From NCBI RefSeq assembly GCF_029264495.1, contig NZ_JARIBH010000082.1:1-38357 (forward strand): a stretch of DNA of 38,357 nucleotides. Direction: 5' to 3'. Of this stretch, positions 23,823 through 34,082 are shown in pieces; position 1 is the stretch's first letter; each line of letters opens with the position of its first letter. The translations under genes were made by a program, and so were the position numbers. The notes beneath the pieces were generated by a model. That model was not told where the DNA came from. It saw only the letters and a program-made list of their open reading frames with translations, and searched no databases. This stretch comes from Peptacetobacter sp. Its GTDB lineage: Bacteria; Bacillota; Clostridia; Peptostreptococcales; Peptostreptococcaceae.

Positions 23823-25475
23823 ATGAAAACTTTAAGACCAGAATTGGTCCACTCGATGAAGGATTATTCAGCTAAATTATTAATAAAAGATTTAATAGCT
23901 GGAATAATTGTTGCAATAATTGCACTTCCATTATCGATAGCACTTGCACTTGCGTCGGGTGTAAGACCGGAACAAGGAATTTATACGGCGATAATAGCAG
24001 GATTTATAATTTCTATGCTAGGTGGAAGTAAAGTGCAAATTGCTGGACCAACAGCAGCCTTTGCGAGCATAGTTGCTGGAATAGTTGCAACTGATGGAAT
24101 GAATGGATTAATAGTAGCTACTATATTGGCAGGTATTTTCCTAATACTAATGGGAATACTGAAAATGGGAAATCTTATCAAATTCATACCTTATACAATC
24201 ACAACAGGATTCACTTCAGGAATAGCAGTAACGATATTTATCGGACAAATAAAAGATTTTATGGGATTAACTTTCAAAAACTCACCAATAGAAACAGTTG
24301 AAAAAGTAACAGAAATTTTTAGATGTATTAATACAGCTAATAAGATGGCAATTTTTATAGGTTTTATTTCTCTTTTTATACTTATCATATGGCCTCATAT
24401 ATCAAAAAAAATACCGGGTTCACTTGTAGCAGTAATAATTAGTGCAAGTCTTGTAAAAATACTAAATTTAAATGTAAATACAATAGGAGATCTATATACA
24501 ATTTCATCATCTTTACCACATTTTTCAGCACCAAATATAACATATAGTGTTGTTAGAAATGTACTTCCAGATGCATTTACAATAGCAATTCTTGCAGCAA
24601 TAGAATCATTATTATCTTGTGTTGTAGCAGATGGAATGATTGGTAGTAGACATAATTCAAATATGGAACTTATTGCTCAAGGTATAGGAAATACAGCGTC
24701 GGCTTTATTTGGAGGAATTCCTGCGACAGGAGCAATAGCTAGAACATCAGCAAATATAAAAAATGGAGCACATTCTCCAATAGCAGGTATGGTACATGCA
24801 ATAGTATTATTGATAACTTTAGTACTATTGATGCCTTATGCTGCACTAATACCAATGCCTTGTATAGCAGCCATATTATTTATGGTAGCTTATAATATGA
24901 GTGAATGGAGAGAATTTGTAGATGTTTTAAAAGAATCTCCTAAAAGTGATATTATAGTATTAATAACAACATTTACATTAACTGTAGTTTTCGACCTTGT
25001 AATAGCAATAGGTTTTGGTTTAGTATTGGCATCGGTATTATTTATGAGACGTATGGCAGATGTTACAGATGTCTATGGATGGAAATATATTGAAGAAGAA
25101 GACGAAAATTATGATGAAGACAAAGATTCAGAAAATATATCATTAAAATATGTTCCTCAAAATGTATTAGTTTTTGAAATAACAGGACCTATGTTTTTTG
25201 GAGCGGCAGATAAAATAAACAATGTAATTTTTGATAAATCTAAAAAAGCTATAATATTGAGAATGAGAAGTGTACCTGCTATGGATACAACTTCACTTAA
25301 TAAGTTACGAGAATTACATAAAAAATGTAAAAAATTTAATGTTGTACTAATTTTATCACATGTAAATGAACAACCACTTCAATTTATGGAAAAATCTGGA
25401 TTTATTGATGATATAGGTAGAGAAAATCTTTGTAATACAATAGATACTGCACTTGAAAGAGCAGAAGAAATATAG
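23823..25475 (+). CDS. SulP-family anion transporter with STAS domain
   Basis: A 550-aa transporter for sulfate, bicarbonate or related anions. The SulP core (about residues 15-400) shows DLIAGIIVAIIALPLSIALALASGVRPEQGIYTAIIAGF, the substrate-site segment GGSKVQIAGPTAAFASIV, and AIESLLSCVVADGMIGSRHNSNMELIAQGIGN. After an acidic linker (EEEDENYDEDKDSEN), a STAS domain (about 435-545) has FEITGPMFFGAADKIN and the ILRMRSVPAMDTTSL loop. ATG follows CTAGGAGGA. Single gene with terminator. No sulfate-assimilation or carbonic anhydrase gene is adjacent, so the anion is unassigned. Confidence 0.92.
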   Translation: MKTLRPELVHSMKDYSAKLLIKDLIAGIIVAIIALPLSIALALASGVRPEQGIYTAIIAGFIISMLGGSKVQIAGPTAAFASIVAGIVATDGMNGLIVATILAGIFLILMGILKMGNLIKFIPYTITTGFTSGIAVTIFIGQIKDFMGLTFKNSPIETVEKVTEIFRCINTANKMAIFIGFISLFILIIWPHISKKIPGSLVAVIISASLVKILNLNVNTIGDLYTISSSLPHFSAPNITYSVVRNVLPDAFTIAILAAIESLLSCVVADGMIGSRHNSNMELIAQGIGNTASALFGGIPATGAIARTSANIKNGAHSPIAGMVHAIVLLITLVLLMPYAALIPMPCIAAILFMVAYNMSEWREFVDVLKESPKSDIIVLITTFTLTVVFDLVIAIGFGLVLASVLFMRRMADVTDVYGWKYIEEEDENYDEDKDSENISLKYVPQNVLVFEITGPMFFGAADKINNVIFDKSKKAIILRMRSVPAMDTTSLNKLRELHKKCKKFNVVLILSHVNEQPLQFMEKSGFIDDIGRENLCNTIDTALERAEEI

Positions 25476-25498
25476 AAAAAGATATAAAAACATAGAAG

Positions 25499-25537
25499 AA
25501 AAATCCTTTGTTAATTAATTTAGCAAAGGATTTTTTT
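25499..25537 (+). terminator. Terminator of the SulP gene
   Basis: AAAATCCTTTG / CAAAGGATTTT with a ~13-nt loop and T7. Confidence 0.85.
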
Positions 25538-25607
25538 ATAAAATCAATAGAAATTTATAAAATATGTTCATTTTTATTGATAAAATTTATAAATAAAGAA
25601 AAAACTC

Positions 25608-25659
25608 TTTTTGTTGAAGATAAATTAATATATAATAAATGAAAATGATAATTAATATC
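25608..25659 (+). promoter_or_regulatory. Promoter with Fur box 3 upstream of the CWB2 surface protein
   Basis: TTTTTG (25608-25613), 17-nt spacer, TATAAT (25631-25636), followed at 25641-25659 by GAAAATGATAATTAATATC, which matches the Fur box at 16 of 19 positions. The box covers the predicted start site, a classic repressing position. Confidence 0.72.
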
Positions 25660-25694
25660 ATATAAAATAATGAATGCAAAAAGGGGAAATTTAT

Positions 25695-27800
25695 ATGCAA
25701 AAAAATAAAATAGCTACAGTTGTATTAGCAGGGACTTTAATATCACAGGCAAATGTTTTAACAGTATCTGCATTAGAAAATGAAAAACTAACAAATGAAT
25801 CAGGATATGCTGACTCAACAAATAAGGTTATAGAATTTCAAGATGAAAATCTAAGAAAAGGAATAATGGAAAACTTAAAAATATCTGATTCAAATGAATT
25901 AACAGAAGATAAACTAAAAAAAATAGAAAAAATAGATTTAAGCAATAGAAAAATAGAAAATTTAGATGGAATAGAATTTCTTATAAATCTTGAAAATATA
26001 AATTTAAGTAATAATGATATAAAAGATATAAGCAAACTTGGGAATTTATTGAGATTAACAGATGTCTCTTTAAATAATAATAAAATAGAAGATGCTAGCG
26101 TTTTAGGAGAATTATATAAAAAACAATTAGATATATATGAAAAAAATGATCGTAAAAGAATATTAAAATTAGATTTAGACAATAATCGCATATTTGATAT
26201 ATCAGGATTAAAAAATTTCACTATTGAAAAAATGTTTATACATATACCAAGTTTAAGTGTTGCGAATCAAAATATAAATATAAATAAGTATGTAAATATT
26301 ATTGATAAAGAGTTTAAAATTGGTAATAATTTAAAAAATATAAAAAATAAACTAATAAGACCAAATAATATAGAAAATAATGGTGAATATGAAGACTCTG
26401 ATAATAAAATAATATGGAGAAACTTAGAAAATAAACCTAAAGATTTAAAATATGAATTTAATGAAGATCAGAAATTAGATGATTATGGTAGAAAAATGAC
26501 TTTCTCTGGTTCTGTAAATATAAATCTAAAATACAACAATGGTTCTGCTCCTATTATAAATATAGATAAAAAAGAAATTGATGTTGAAAAAGGTTCAAAA
26601 TTTGATATAATGTCTGGCGTAACGGCAACAGATAAAAAAGGAGCTGTTGATTCAGATGGAAATTTAATAGATAAAGATGAAAAAGATGAAGATATTACAT
26701 CTAAAATTATATGTAAAAATGAAAAAGATTTTGATATAAATAAAGTTGGAAAATATGAGCTATTCTATGAAGTTGAGGATGGTTGGGGAAATAAAGCAGA
26801 AGAGAGTAGAATAGTTAATGTTATAGAACATAAAATTCCGTCAATTCCTTCAAATCCGTTTATTCCAAATAAAAATTCTCCTACAATAGAAGATATTACA
26901 GGAGAAAATAGATTTGAAACAGCTTTAAAAATAAGTGATATGTGGAGTAGTTCTGACAATCTTATATTAACAAATGCTAATTCAATTGTAGATTCTATGA
27001 CAGCAACTCCTCTAGCTCATTTAAAAAATGCTCCTATTTTATTAACTAAAAAAACAGAAATACCTAAAGAAGTAAAAAATAAAATAAATGAATTAAATGT
27101 TAAAACAGTATATTTGATAGGTGGAACTAATGTATTAGATGAAAATATAGAAAAAGAACTAAAAGATATGAATATAAAATTTGTCAGAATAAGTGGTAAA
27201 GACAGATTTGAAACAAGTATGAATATAGCTAAGGAAATAGATAAAAATAAAGATATATCAAAAATATCTGTTGTAAATGGCTTTGATGGATTGGCTGATT
27301 CTGTAAGTATTAGTTCTCCATCAGCAATCAACAATACACCAATACTATTAACTAATAATGAAGGAAATATAAATTATGCTAAAGAATTTATAAAATCTGA
27401 AGAAATAAATAGAAGTTACATTATAGGTGGAGAAAAAGCAATATCTTCTGATTTAGATAAAAATTTAAAAGAGTTATCAAATAATATGGAAGTATCTAGA
27501 ATAAGTGGAAAAGATAGATTAGAAACTAATATTAAAGTAATGGAAACATTCTATGAAAATAAAAAGTTAGAAAATTTATTCGTTGTAAAAGATGGTTCTA
27601 GAAAAACAGATGATTTAGTAGATGCATTATCAGTTAGTTCTTATGCTGCAAAAATAAATTCTCCAATAATATTAGTTAATGAAAATTTAAATGAAAATCA
27701 AAAAGAATATTTATCTAGTAAAAAATTTAATAAGATAACAAAAATTGGTGGAAATGGCAATGAAAATGCATTTGAACAAATAAAAAAATTATTTAAATAG
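25695..27800 (+). CDS. Secreted surface protein: LRR, Ig-like and three CWB2 domains
   Basis: A 701-aa exported protein. The signal peptide is MQKNKIATVVLAGTLISQAN with cleavage near TVSA-LEN. Residues about 45-180 form leucine-rich repeats of SDS22/internalin type (IDLSNRKIENLDGIEFL, INLSNNDIKDISKL). About 282-376 is an Ig-like DUF5011 domain (EIDVEKGSKFDIMSGVTATD ... GWGNKAEES). After a Pro/Asn-rich linker, three CWB2 domains follow, each opening (I/V)(S/T)GxxRxET and containing VYLIGG or similar. CWB2 triplets bind cell-wall polysaccharide non-covalently. ATG 25695 follows AAGGGGAAAT; an in-frame ATG at 25674 precedes that site. A Fur box over the promoter suggests iron-limited expression. 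The LRR ligand is unknown. Confidence 0.9.
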   Translation: MQKNKIATVVLAGTLISQANVLTVSALENEKLTNESGYADSTNKVIEFQDENLRKGIMENLKISDSNELTEDKLKKIEKIDLSNRKIENLDGIEFLINLENINLSNNDIKDISKLGNLLRLTDVSLNNNKIEDASVLGELYKKQLDIYEKNDRKRILKLDLDNNRIFDISGLKNFTIEKMFIHIPSLSVANQNININKYVNIIDKEFKIGNNLKNIKNKLIRPNNIENNGEYEDSDNKIIWRNLENKPKDLKYEFNEDQKLDDYGRKMTFSGSVNINLKYNNGSAPIINIDKKEIDVEKGSKFDIMSGVTATDKKGAVDSDGNLIDKDEKDEDITSKIICKNEKDFDINKVGKYELFYEVEDGWGNKAEESRIVNVIEHKIPSIPSNPFIPNKNSPTIEDITGENRFETALKISDMWSSSDNLILTNANSIVDSMTATPLAHLKNAPILLTKKTEIPKEVKNKINELNVKTVYLIGGTNVLDENIEKELKDMNIKFVRISGKDRFETSMNIAKEIDKNKDISKISVVNGFDGLADSVSISSPSAINNTPILLTNNEGNINYAKEFIKSEEINRSYIIGGEKAISSDLDKNLKELSNNMEVSRISGKDRLETNIKVMETFYENKKLENLFVVKDGSRKTDDLVDALSVSSYAAKINSPIILVNENLNENQKEYLSSKKFNKITKIGGNGNENAFEQIKKLFK

Positions 27801-27835
27801 AATAAAAAATAATTTAATATAACTTTATAAATGTA

Positions 27836-27871
27836 AAAAGCTTTGGTTTATTTTAAATCAAAGCTTTTTAT
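27836..27871 (+). terminator. Terminator of the CWB2 protein gene
   Basis: AAAAAGCTTTGGTTTA / TAAATCAAAGCTTTTT with one G-T pair and a tiny loop. Confidence 0.85.
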
Positions 27872-28163
27872 TTTCAAAAATAAGCATACTTAGGCATATA
27901 TTATATTAAATATAGATTTATTGCAAATATAAATATAAAATTAATGTATTTTGTATATTATATTTCAAAAATAAATTTTAAAAAACATATTTATTTTTTT
28001 CGAAAAATATGTATAATTTATTTATAAAATAAAGATTTAATCTTTTTAATTTAGATAAAATAATAAAAAATAAAGTAATTTCTATTTTATATAATATTTT
28101 TGTATCTAAATAAAAATATAAAAATCTTTATTTTAAAATTTACACACATGAAAGGAGAAAATT
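27872..28163 (+). other. AT-rich upstream region of the M60 gene
   Basis: 292 bases. Only a TATAAT at 28012-28017 with a weak TTTATT (27990-27995, 16-nt spacer) and a CATATTT/AAATATG inverted repeat near 27986-28010 stand out. No Fur box, riboswitch or gene is recognised. Confidence 0.4.
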
Positions 28164-31100
28164 GTGAAGAAAAAAATCTCAGCGGTATTAGCAGCTTCTA
28201 TGATCGTTAGTAATTTTTCACCGGTAATAAATGTTTATGCAAATGAAATTACAACTGAAAAAGCTAACATCATAAAAGAAAATGTAGCAACAAAAGCAAA
28301 GGTTGGGTATTTTAGTATTAGTAAGTATAGTAATTTTGAAAAATATAATACTGATTTTAGAATACCAAGAGAAAACATTGAAAAAATATCTAATAATGGA
28401 GGACGGTATAACAATGGTGCTAAGCTAGAAAATGCATTTGATAATAATTTAGGCACATATTGGGAAACAAGTAGACCTAACAAAGATGAGTTTAAAAATT
28501 CAGTAGTTGTAGAGTTTAAAAACTTAGAAACAATTAACAGAATAGCTTATGCAACAAGACAAGATGCAGTTAAAGGAAAAGGATATCCAACGAAATTTAA
28601 AGTTTATGCTTCTTTAACAGAAAAAGATGAAGATTTTAAATTAATTTCTGAAGGGGAACATTCTCAAACTGGAGATATGATGGAATTTAAATTCAATCCT
28701 ACAACAGCAAAGAAAATTAAATTTGTATTTGAAAATGCTCATGATGATTGGGCAAGTGCATCAGAAATTTGGTTCTATAAAGAAGATCCTTTAACTGATA
28801 AAATAAATAATTTATATACAAATGATAGTAAAAATGAATTAAACAAAGAATATGCTTCTTTAGAAAAAATAAACGCTTTGGAAAAAGAAGCTATAAATCA
28901 TCCTTTATATAACGAGTACAAAGAAATATTAAATGATGCTAAATATTTATTAGAAGATAATAAAGTGGAATTTACAGAAGCTAAAGTGTCTAAATTTAAA
29001 AACTTTGGAACAAAAGAATTATTAGAATATGATAAACAATATAAAATTGACAATAAACATATAACTAATATAACAACTAATGGTAGACATTGGGCAAGTC
29101 AATCTATTGATAAAGCTATAGATAATAATGTCAATACATATTGGCATTCTGATGCTACAAATAATGCTAATCATACTAATGAAGTTATAATGACTCTAGA
29201 TGAATTAAAAACTCTAGATAAGATAGTATATACTTCACAAAGAGACAGAGGTTTTGCTAAAGAATTTGAAATTGAAGTTTCAAAAACACTTACAGGAGAA
29301 ACATTTACTAAGGTTGCTCATGGTAAAGCTGATATAACTCAGGATTCTATATCTATAAAATTCAATCCAGTACAAGCAAGAAGAATTAAATTTATATTTA
29401 AAAATGGTCATGAAGGTTGGGCATTAGCTTCAGAGTTTGGTTTGTATAAAGAAGATGAAGTAATTAATCAAATGAATAGATTATTTACTGACAATACTAT
29501 GAGTGAAGTTAATCAAGAATTTAATAGTATTGATAAATTAAATAAATTAGAAGAGATGTGCAAAACTCATCCATTTTACAATGACTTTAAAGAAGATTTA
29601 GATAATGCTAGAGAGATAATAGAATCTAAAAATGTAGAAAATACAAAATCAGATACTAAGAAATTTGAATATTTATCTAATGAAAAATATATAAGTGAGT
29701 TTAGAATGCCTTATGAAAATATAAAAAGTATAAGTAATAATGCAGGACATTATGATAAACGGGTTATAAAAAATGCTATCGATAAGGATTTAAATACATA
29801 TTGGGAAACTAATACTGGAAATAGATCTGATTGGAAAAATGAGGTAACTGTAGAATTCAAAGATTCTGTTGTTTTAGATAGAGTTGTATATGGTGCTAGA
29901 CAGACAGATAGAAAAGGATTCTTAGAAGGATTTGAGATATTCGCATCTCCTACTACAAGAGGAAATACTTTTAAATTAGTAGCAAAAGGAAATGCTACAT
30001 CAACATCAGGATTAGTGGAAGCAAAATTCAACCCAACAAAATTTAGAAGAATAAAGATAAGATTTGTAAATAGTAATCAGAATTGGGCGACATTAAATGA
30101 GTTAATGTTCTTTAAAAAAGATATATTAGCAGATAATGTATATAATTTATTTACGGATGATTTAATGAATAATTTAAATCCTGAATATAATTCAATTGAT
30201 GCAATTCAAAAATTAGAAAAAGAAGTTAATTCACATCCTCTAAAAAATGATCTTATGGAATTAATAAATAGAGCTAAAGATGTGCTAAATTCAAATGATA
30301 AATACCAAAAAAATGTATTTGAACTTGAAAGTAGAGGAGATTCTATAGCAGAAAGTCAAAAAAGAAAAGTTTGGAATTTCCAAGATTGGCAACCAACAGG
30401 TATAGCTGTAAAGGTAGGAGATAAAATAAAAGTGTATGTCGATGCAGAACCATCAACACCACTACCAAAATTAATATTCAAACAAATGGATACTCGGCAC
30501 AATGGTCAAAGAATTATAAGTTTATCTAGAGGTGAAAATATAATAACAATACCAGAAGTTGAAGTAAATGATATAAGACCTGGTGTTTCTAAAGCTGGAG
30601 TACTATATACTTCTAATCCTTATACTAAAGAACAACAAAAAAGAAATCCAAAAGTGAGAATAGAAGGTGGTTTTAACTATCCACACTTTATAAAAGGTGT
30701 AGATACAGATGAAGAAGTAATGAAAGAATTAAGAGAATATAATGAAAAATTAAATAAAGATTCTTCATTACCAGATGTATTTGATGTATTTAGTAATAAA
30801 ACATTAGTAAATGTTAAATCTAGTTATGCACTAGATTATTATACTAAAAACAATTTACTTCCAAGTCAAACAGCAGATAGATCTGACGAATTAATAAAAG
30901 AAACTATGAAATATTGGGGATTTGATAATTCGAAAGAAGTTCATTCTGATTGGAATTTCAGATACGTTTCTATGATAAAATACCTAGATCGTGGTGGATT
31001 TATGAATGCTGGAAATGGTATAACAGGTTTTAATAAAGCTGAACAAGGTGGTGCATTAGCTGTTAATACAGGATGGGGATTCACTCATGAAATGGGACAT

Positions 31101-33905
31101 AACTTCGATACAACAAATAGAACTTTAGTAGAAGTTACTAACAATATGTTACCATTACATTTCCAAGAAATGAAAAAAGAACGCAGTAAAATATCTGAAC
31201 AAAATTTATGGGAAAATAAAATATTCCCTAAAGTAAGTAAAGAAGATTACTCTAAAAATGAATGGTATCCAGAAAGTGATAAGAGTTTATTAACTCATCT
31301 TGCACCATTCTGGCAATTAGAATTATATGATGAAACATTCTGGCCTAAATTAGAGCAGCAATTTAGAGAACAAAATATTGGTGGCGGTTCTTGGGAAAAT
31401 AAACATGAAGCTATGGCTATTGTAGCATCAGATATTCTTAAATTAAATCTAAAAGAACATTTTGCTAGACATGGATTCTATGTAAGTAAAGCAACTGCTG
31501 AACATATGGCTAAATATCCAGAACCTACTAAAAAATTATGGTATTTAAATGATAATAAATATCTAAATGATAACAAAGGATTTAATAAAGATATTAAATT
31601 ATCAATAAAATCAAATATAACAAAAGAAAATGCTAAAATATTTATATCATTAGATAAAGAAAATGCTAAAAACTTATTAGGCTACGAAATATATAGAGAT
31701 AATAAACCTATAGGATTTACTACAAAAGATACATTTATAGATAATAATATAGTAGAAAATACAAATTATGAATATAAAGTAATAGCTTACGATACAAACT
31801 TAAATCCATCTCAAGAAGCTACTGCAAAAGCACATCAGCCAATAATAAATACAGTTGGAGGATTAACTTTAAATCTAAATGAAAAATATAATCCTTTAGA
31901 TTATGTAAGTGCTAATAGTTATGATGGTAAAAAGATAACAGATATAAAAATAAAAGATAATGTAGATAATACTAAAAAAGGTAACTATACTATAGAATAT
32001 GAAGTAACTGATAAAGGTTCTACTGTTAAAGAAGTTATGAATGTTCATGTAGTTAACGAATACGATTATTTATCTGATAATCAATGGGATTCTTTCCAAA
32101 CTGAACATGCTACTCCATCAAGAAATGACTCTATAAAAGGTAGAGCACTAGGTGAAGTTAAAAATTATGAAAAAGGTATAAGATTACATGCAAATGGTAA
32201 TGTAGTATATAACTTAGGAAACCATAATTATGATAATTTTGAAGTAAAAGTTGGAGTTGATATGAATATAACTCCTCAGAATTATTCAAGTATTACTTTT
32301 AAAGTACTAGGAGATGATAATGTTTTAGCGACAACTAAAGTATTAAGACATTCCGACAATATGGTGTATATTAATGTTCCAATAAAAGGTGTTAAACAAC
32401 TTAAATTAGAAGTTAATGATGCAGGGAATGGAAGAACATCTGATCATGGTATATTTGTAGAGCCTAAATTGACTACTAATAATGCAAAACCTAAATTAAC
32501 TATTCCAAAATCTAAAACTGTAAAAGTTGGATCTACTTTAGAAAATCTAGTTGGTGATTATTTCGCTAAAGATGCTGAAGATGGTATATTAACAGATAAA
32601 GTTGAAATAACTGGACAGGATAATGTCAACTTAAATAGAATTGGAAACTACGAATTAGTTTATTCTGTAACAGATAAAGATGGAAATAAAACTGAAAAAA
32701 CAAGAACTATAAGTGTAATAAGTGAAAAAGATTTCACATATTTAAGTGATTATGATTGGAAATCTGCAACAAAAGGATGGGGAACAATAGGAAAAGATGT
32801 ATCTATTGATAAAAGAGCATTAACACTTACTGATAAAGATAATAACGCTATTACATATAAAAAAGGTATTGGAACACATGCTCATTCAGAAATAGTGTAT
32901 GACTTATCTGATAAAAATGCAAATATGTTCAGTGCTTTTGTAGGTGTGGATCGTGAAGTATATCATAGTCCAGCTAGTGTTGAATTTAAAGTATATGTTG
33001 ATGGAGATTTAGCTTATGAAAGTGGTGTTATGCGTAGTAAGGATGCTCAAAAATTAGTTGAAGTCGATATAACAAATGCTAAAGAGTTAAAACTGATTGC
33101 AACTACTGGTGGTGATGGAGAAGGTTCAGACCATGCAGATTGGGCAGACGCAAAACTATATTTTGTAAATACTGACAGATTGGACACTACAGATTTAACA
33201 AAATCTATAGAGGAAGCTAAAAAAATTGAAAAAGATAATTATACTGATGAAAGTATAGTTATTTTAAACAATGCATTACTTAATGCAGAAGAATTATTAT
33301 CTCAAAAAGATATCAAACAAGAAGATGTTGATACTGCTACAAAAAATCTTAAATCTGCTATAAAAACATTATCTAAAATAAACTTTGATGAAGTTGTTAC
33401 TATAAAAGATAATAACTTAAATCTTGCTATTAGAAAAGAATTAAATAAAGAAAATGGAGATTTAACTATAGGAGATATGTATAAGCTTACTAGTTTAACT
33501 GTAGAAGATGGACTAGAAAGTTTAGAAGGTTTACAGTATGCTAAAAAATTAGTAAATTTAACAGTTGGAAGTGGTTCTATAAAAGATTTTAATCCTTTAA
33601 TGAATCTTTCTAAACTTGAAACTGTTAAATTTGAAAAACAGCATGTTAATATTGGAGAATTATATCCTTCTGAAAACACATTAAAACTAGATACAAAAGT
33701 ATACAATAGAAAAAATGAAAATATATCAAAAAAAGTGTCTATAGTAAAAAAAGATGGAACTATAGTTAAAGAAATAGCTCTAGATGGAAACACTGATGAA
33801 ATAACAATAGATACAAAAGATATTGCTTCAGGATTTTATGGGATACATATAACTTTTGAAGATGAAGAAGTAAATGGAGTAGTTATATATATGACTAAAA
33901 TATAG
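28164..33905 (+). CDS. Secreted M60-family metallopeptidase with multiple glycan-binding modules
   Basis: A 1913-aa exported protease of the mucin-targeting M60 type. Signal peptide MKKKISAVLAASMIVSNFSP (cleavage near VYA-NE). Three F5/8-type-C/CBM32-like discoidin domains (about 65-205, 300-430, 512-655) alternate with near-identical helical linkers (NLYTNDSKNELNKEY...). The M60 domain (about 718-1140) has zinc motif HEMGH at 975-979 and a downstream Glu at 990. Then: Fn3-like (1142-1222), Ig-like (1228-1298), NPCBM (1299-1436), DUF5011-like (1440-1520), NPCBM (1522-1670), FIVAR helical module (1672-1740), an LRR-like stretch (1742-1833) and a short C-terminal beta domain. No LPXTG or CWB2 anchor, so probably released. 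GTG start with AAAGGAG upstream. Likely cleaves glycoproteins on host mucus. Confidence 0.9.
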   Translation: MKKKISAVLAASMIVSNFSPVINVYANEITTEKANIIKENVATKAKVGYFSISKYSNFEKYNTDFRIPRENIEKISNNGGRYNNGAKLENAFDNNLGTYWETSRPNKDEFKNSVVVEFKNLETINRIAYATRQDAVKGKGYPTKFKVYASLTEKDEDFKLISEGEHSQTGDMMEFKFNPTTAKKIKFVFENAHDDWASASEIWFYKEDPLTDKINNLYTNDSKNELNKEYASLEKINALEKEAINHPLYNEYKEILNDAKYLLEDNKVEFTEAKVSKFKNFGTKELLEYDKQYKIDNKHITNITTNGRHWASQSIDKAIDNNVNTYWHSDATNNANHTNEVIMTLDELKTLDKIVYTSQRDRGFAKEFEIEVSKTLTGETFTKVAHGKADITQDSISIKFNPVQARRIKFIFKNGHEGWALASEFGLYKEDEVINQMNRLFTDNTMSEVNQEFNSIDKLNKLEEMCKTHPFYNDFKEDLDNAREIIESKNVENTKSDTKKFEYLSNEKYISEFRMPYENIKSISNNAGHYDKRVIKNAIDKDLNTYWETNTGNRSDWKNEVTVEFKDSVVLDRVVYGARQTDRKGFLEGFEIFASPTTRGNTFKLVAKGNATSTSGLVEAKFNPTKFRRIKIRFVNSNQNWATLNELMFFKKDILADNVYNLFTDDLMNNLNPEYNSIDAIQKLEKEVNSHPLKNDLMELINRAKDVLNSNDKYQKNVFELESRGDSIAESQKRKVWNFQDWQPTGIAVKVGDKIKVYVDAEPSTPLPKLIFKQMDTRHNGQRIISLSRGENIITIPEVEVNDIRPGVSKAGVLYTSNPYTKEQQKRNPKVRIEGGFNYPHFIKGVDTDEEVMKELREYNEKLNKDSSLPDVFDVFSNKTLVNVKSSYALDYYTKNNLLPSQTADRSDELIKETMKYWGFDNSKEVHSDWNFRYVSMIKYLDRGGFMNAGNGITGFNKAEQGGALAVNTGWGFTHEMGHNFDTTNRTLVEVTNNMLPLHFQEMKKERSKISEQNLWENKIFPKVSKEDYSKNEWYPESDKSLLTHLAPFWQLELYDETFWPKLEQQFREQNIGGGSWENKHEAMAIVASDILKLNLKEHFARHGFYVSKATAEHMAKYPEPTKKLWYLNDNKYLNDNKGFNKDIKLSIKSNITKENAKIFISLDKENAKNLLGYEIYRDNKPIGFTTKDTFIDNNIVENTNYEYKVIAYDTNLNPSQEATAKAHQPIINTVGGLTLNLNEKYNPLDYVSANSYDGKKITDIKIKDNVDNTKKGNYTIEYEVTDKGSTVKEVMNVHVVNEYDYLSDNQWDSFQTEHATPSRNDSIKGRALGEVKNYEKGIRLHANGNVVYNLGNHNYDNFEVKVGVDMNITPQNYSSITFKVLGDDNVLATTKVLRHSDNMVYINVPIKGVKQLKLEVNDAGNGRTSDHGIFVEPKLTTNNAKPKLTIPKSKTVKVGSTLENLVGDYFAKDAEDGILTDKVEITGQDNVNLNRIGNYELVYSVTDKDGNKTEKTRTISVISEKDFTYLSDYDWKSATKGWGTIGKDVSIDKRALTLTDKDNNAITYKKGIGTHAHSEIVYDLSDKNANMFSAFVGVDREVYHSPASVEFKVYVDGDLAYESGVMRSKDAQKLVEVDITNAKELKLIATTGGDGEGSDHADWADAKLYFVNTDRLDTTDLTKSIEEAKKIEKDNYTDESIVILNNALLNAEELLSQKDIKQEDVDTATKNLKSAIKTLSKINFDEVVTIKDNNLNLAIRKELNKENGDLTIGDMYKLTSLTVEDGLESLEGLQYAKKLVNLTVGSGSIKDFNPLMNLSKLETVKFEKQHVNIGELYPSENTLKLDTKVYNRKNENISKKVSIVKKDGTIVKEIALDGNTDEITIDTKDIASGFYGIHITFEDEEVNGVVIYMTKI

Positions 33906-33937
33906 CTATTTGAATACTATAACATTTTAATAATAAA

Positions 33938-33984
33938 AGGTGCTGTCGCACGAACGTTTTTAAACGTTCTGTGACAGCACCTTC
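33938..33984. repeat. Left-end hairpin of the IS element
   Basis: A near-perfect 47-nt palindrome with arms AAGGTGCTGTCGCACGAACG and CGTTCTGTGACAGCACCTT. It begins with the left terminal repeat and probably also terminates the M60 mRNA, which has no other terminator. Confidence 0.7.
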
Positions 33985-34082
33985 TTATTTTAATTATAGA
34001 ATTATTAATTTTGACGCATAAAAAAGTATGCTTTTATAAATTTAAACATACTAAATAAACCTATTTATTTTTTAAAAATTTT

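Noticed and set aside
25674-25694. Upstream ATG start for the CWB2 surface protein
   Set aside because: It would place the Shine-Dalgarno AAGGGG inside the coding region and spoil the signal peptide; ATG 25695 fits both.
33302-33793. 163-codon open frame antisense to the end of the M60 gene
   Set aside because: Shadow frame; the plus-strand modules (FIVAR, LRR-like) are convincing.
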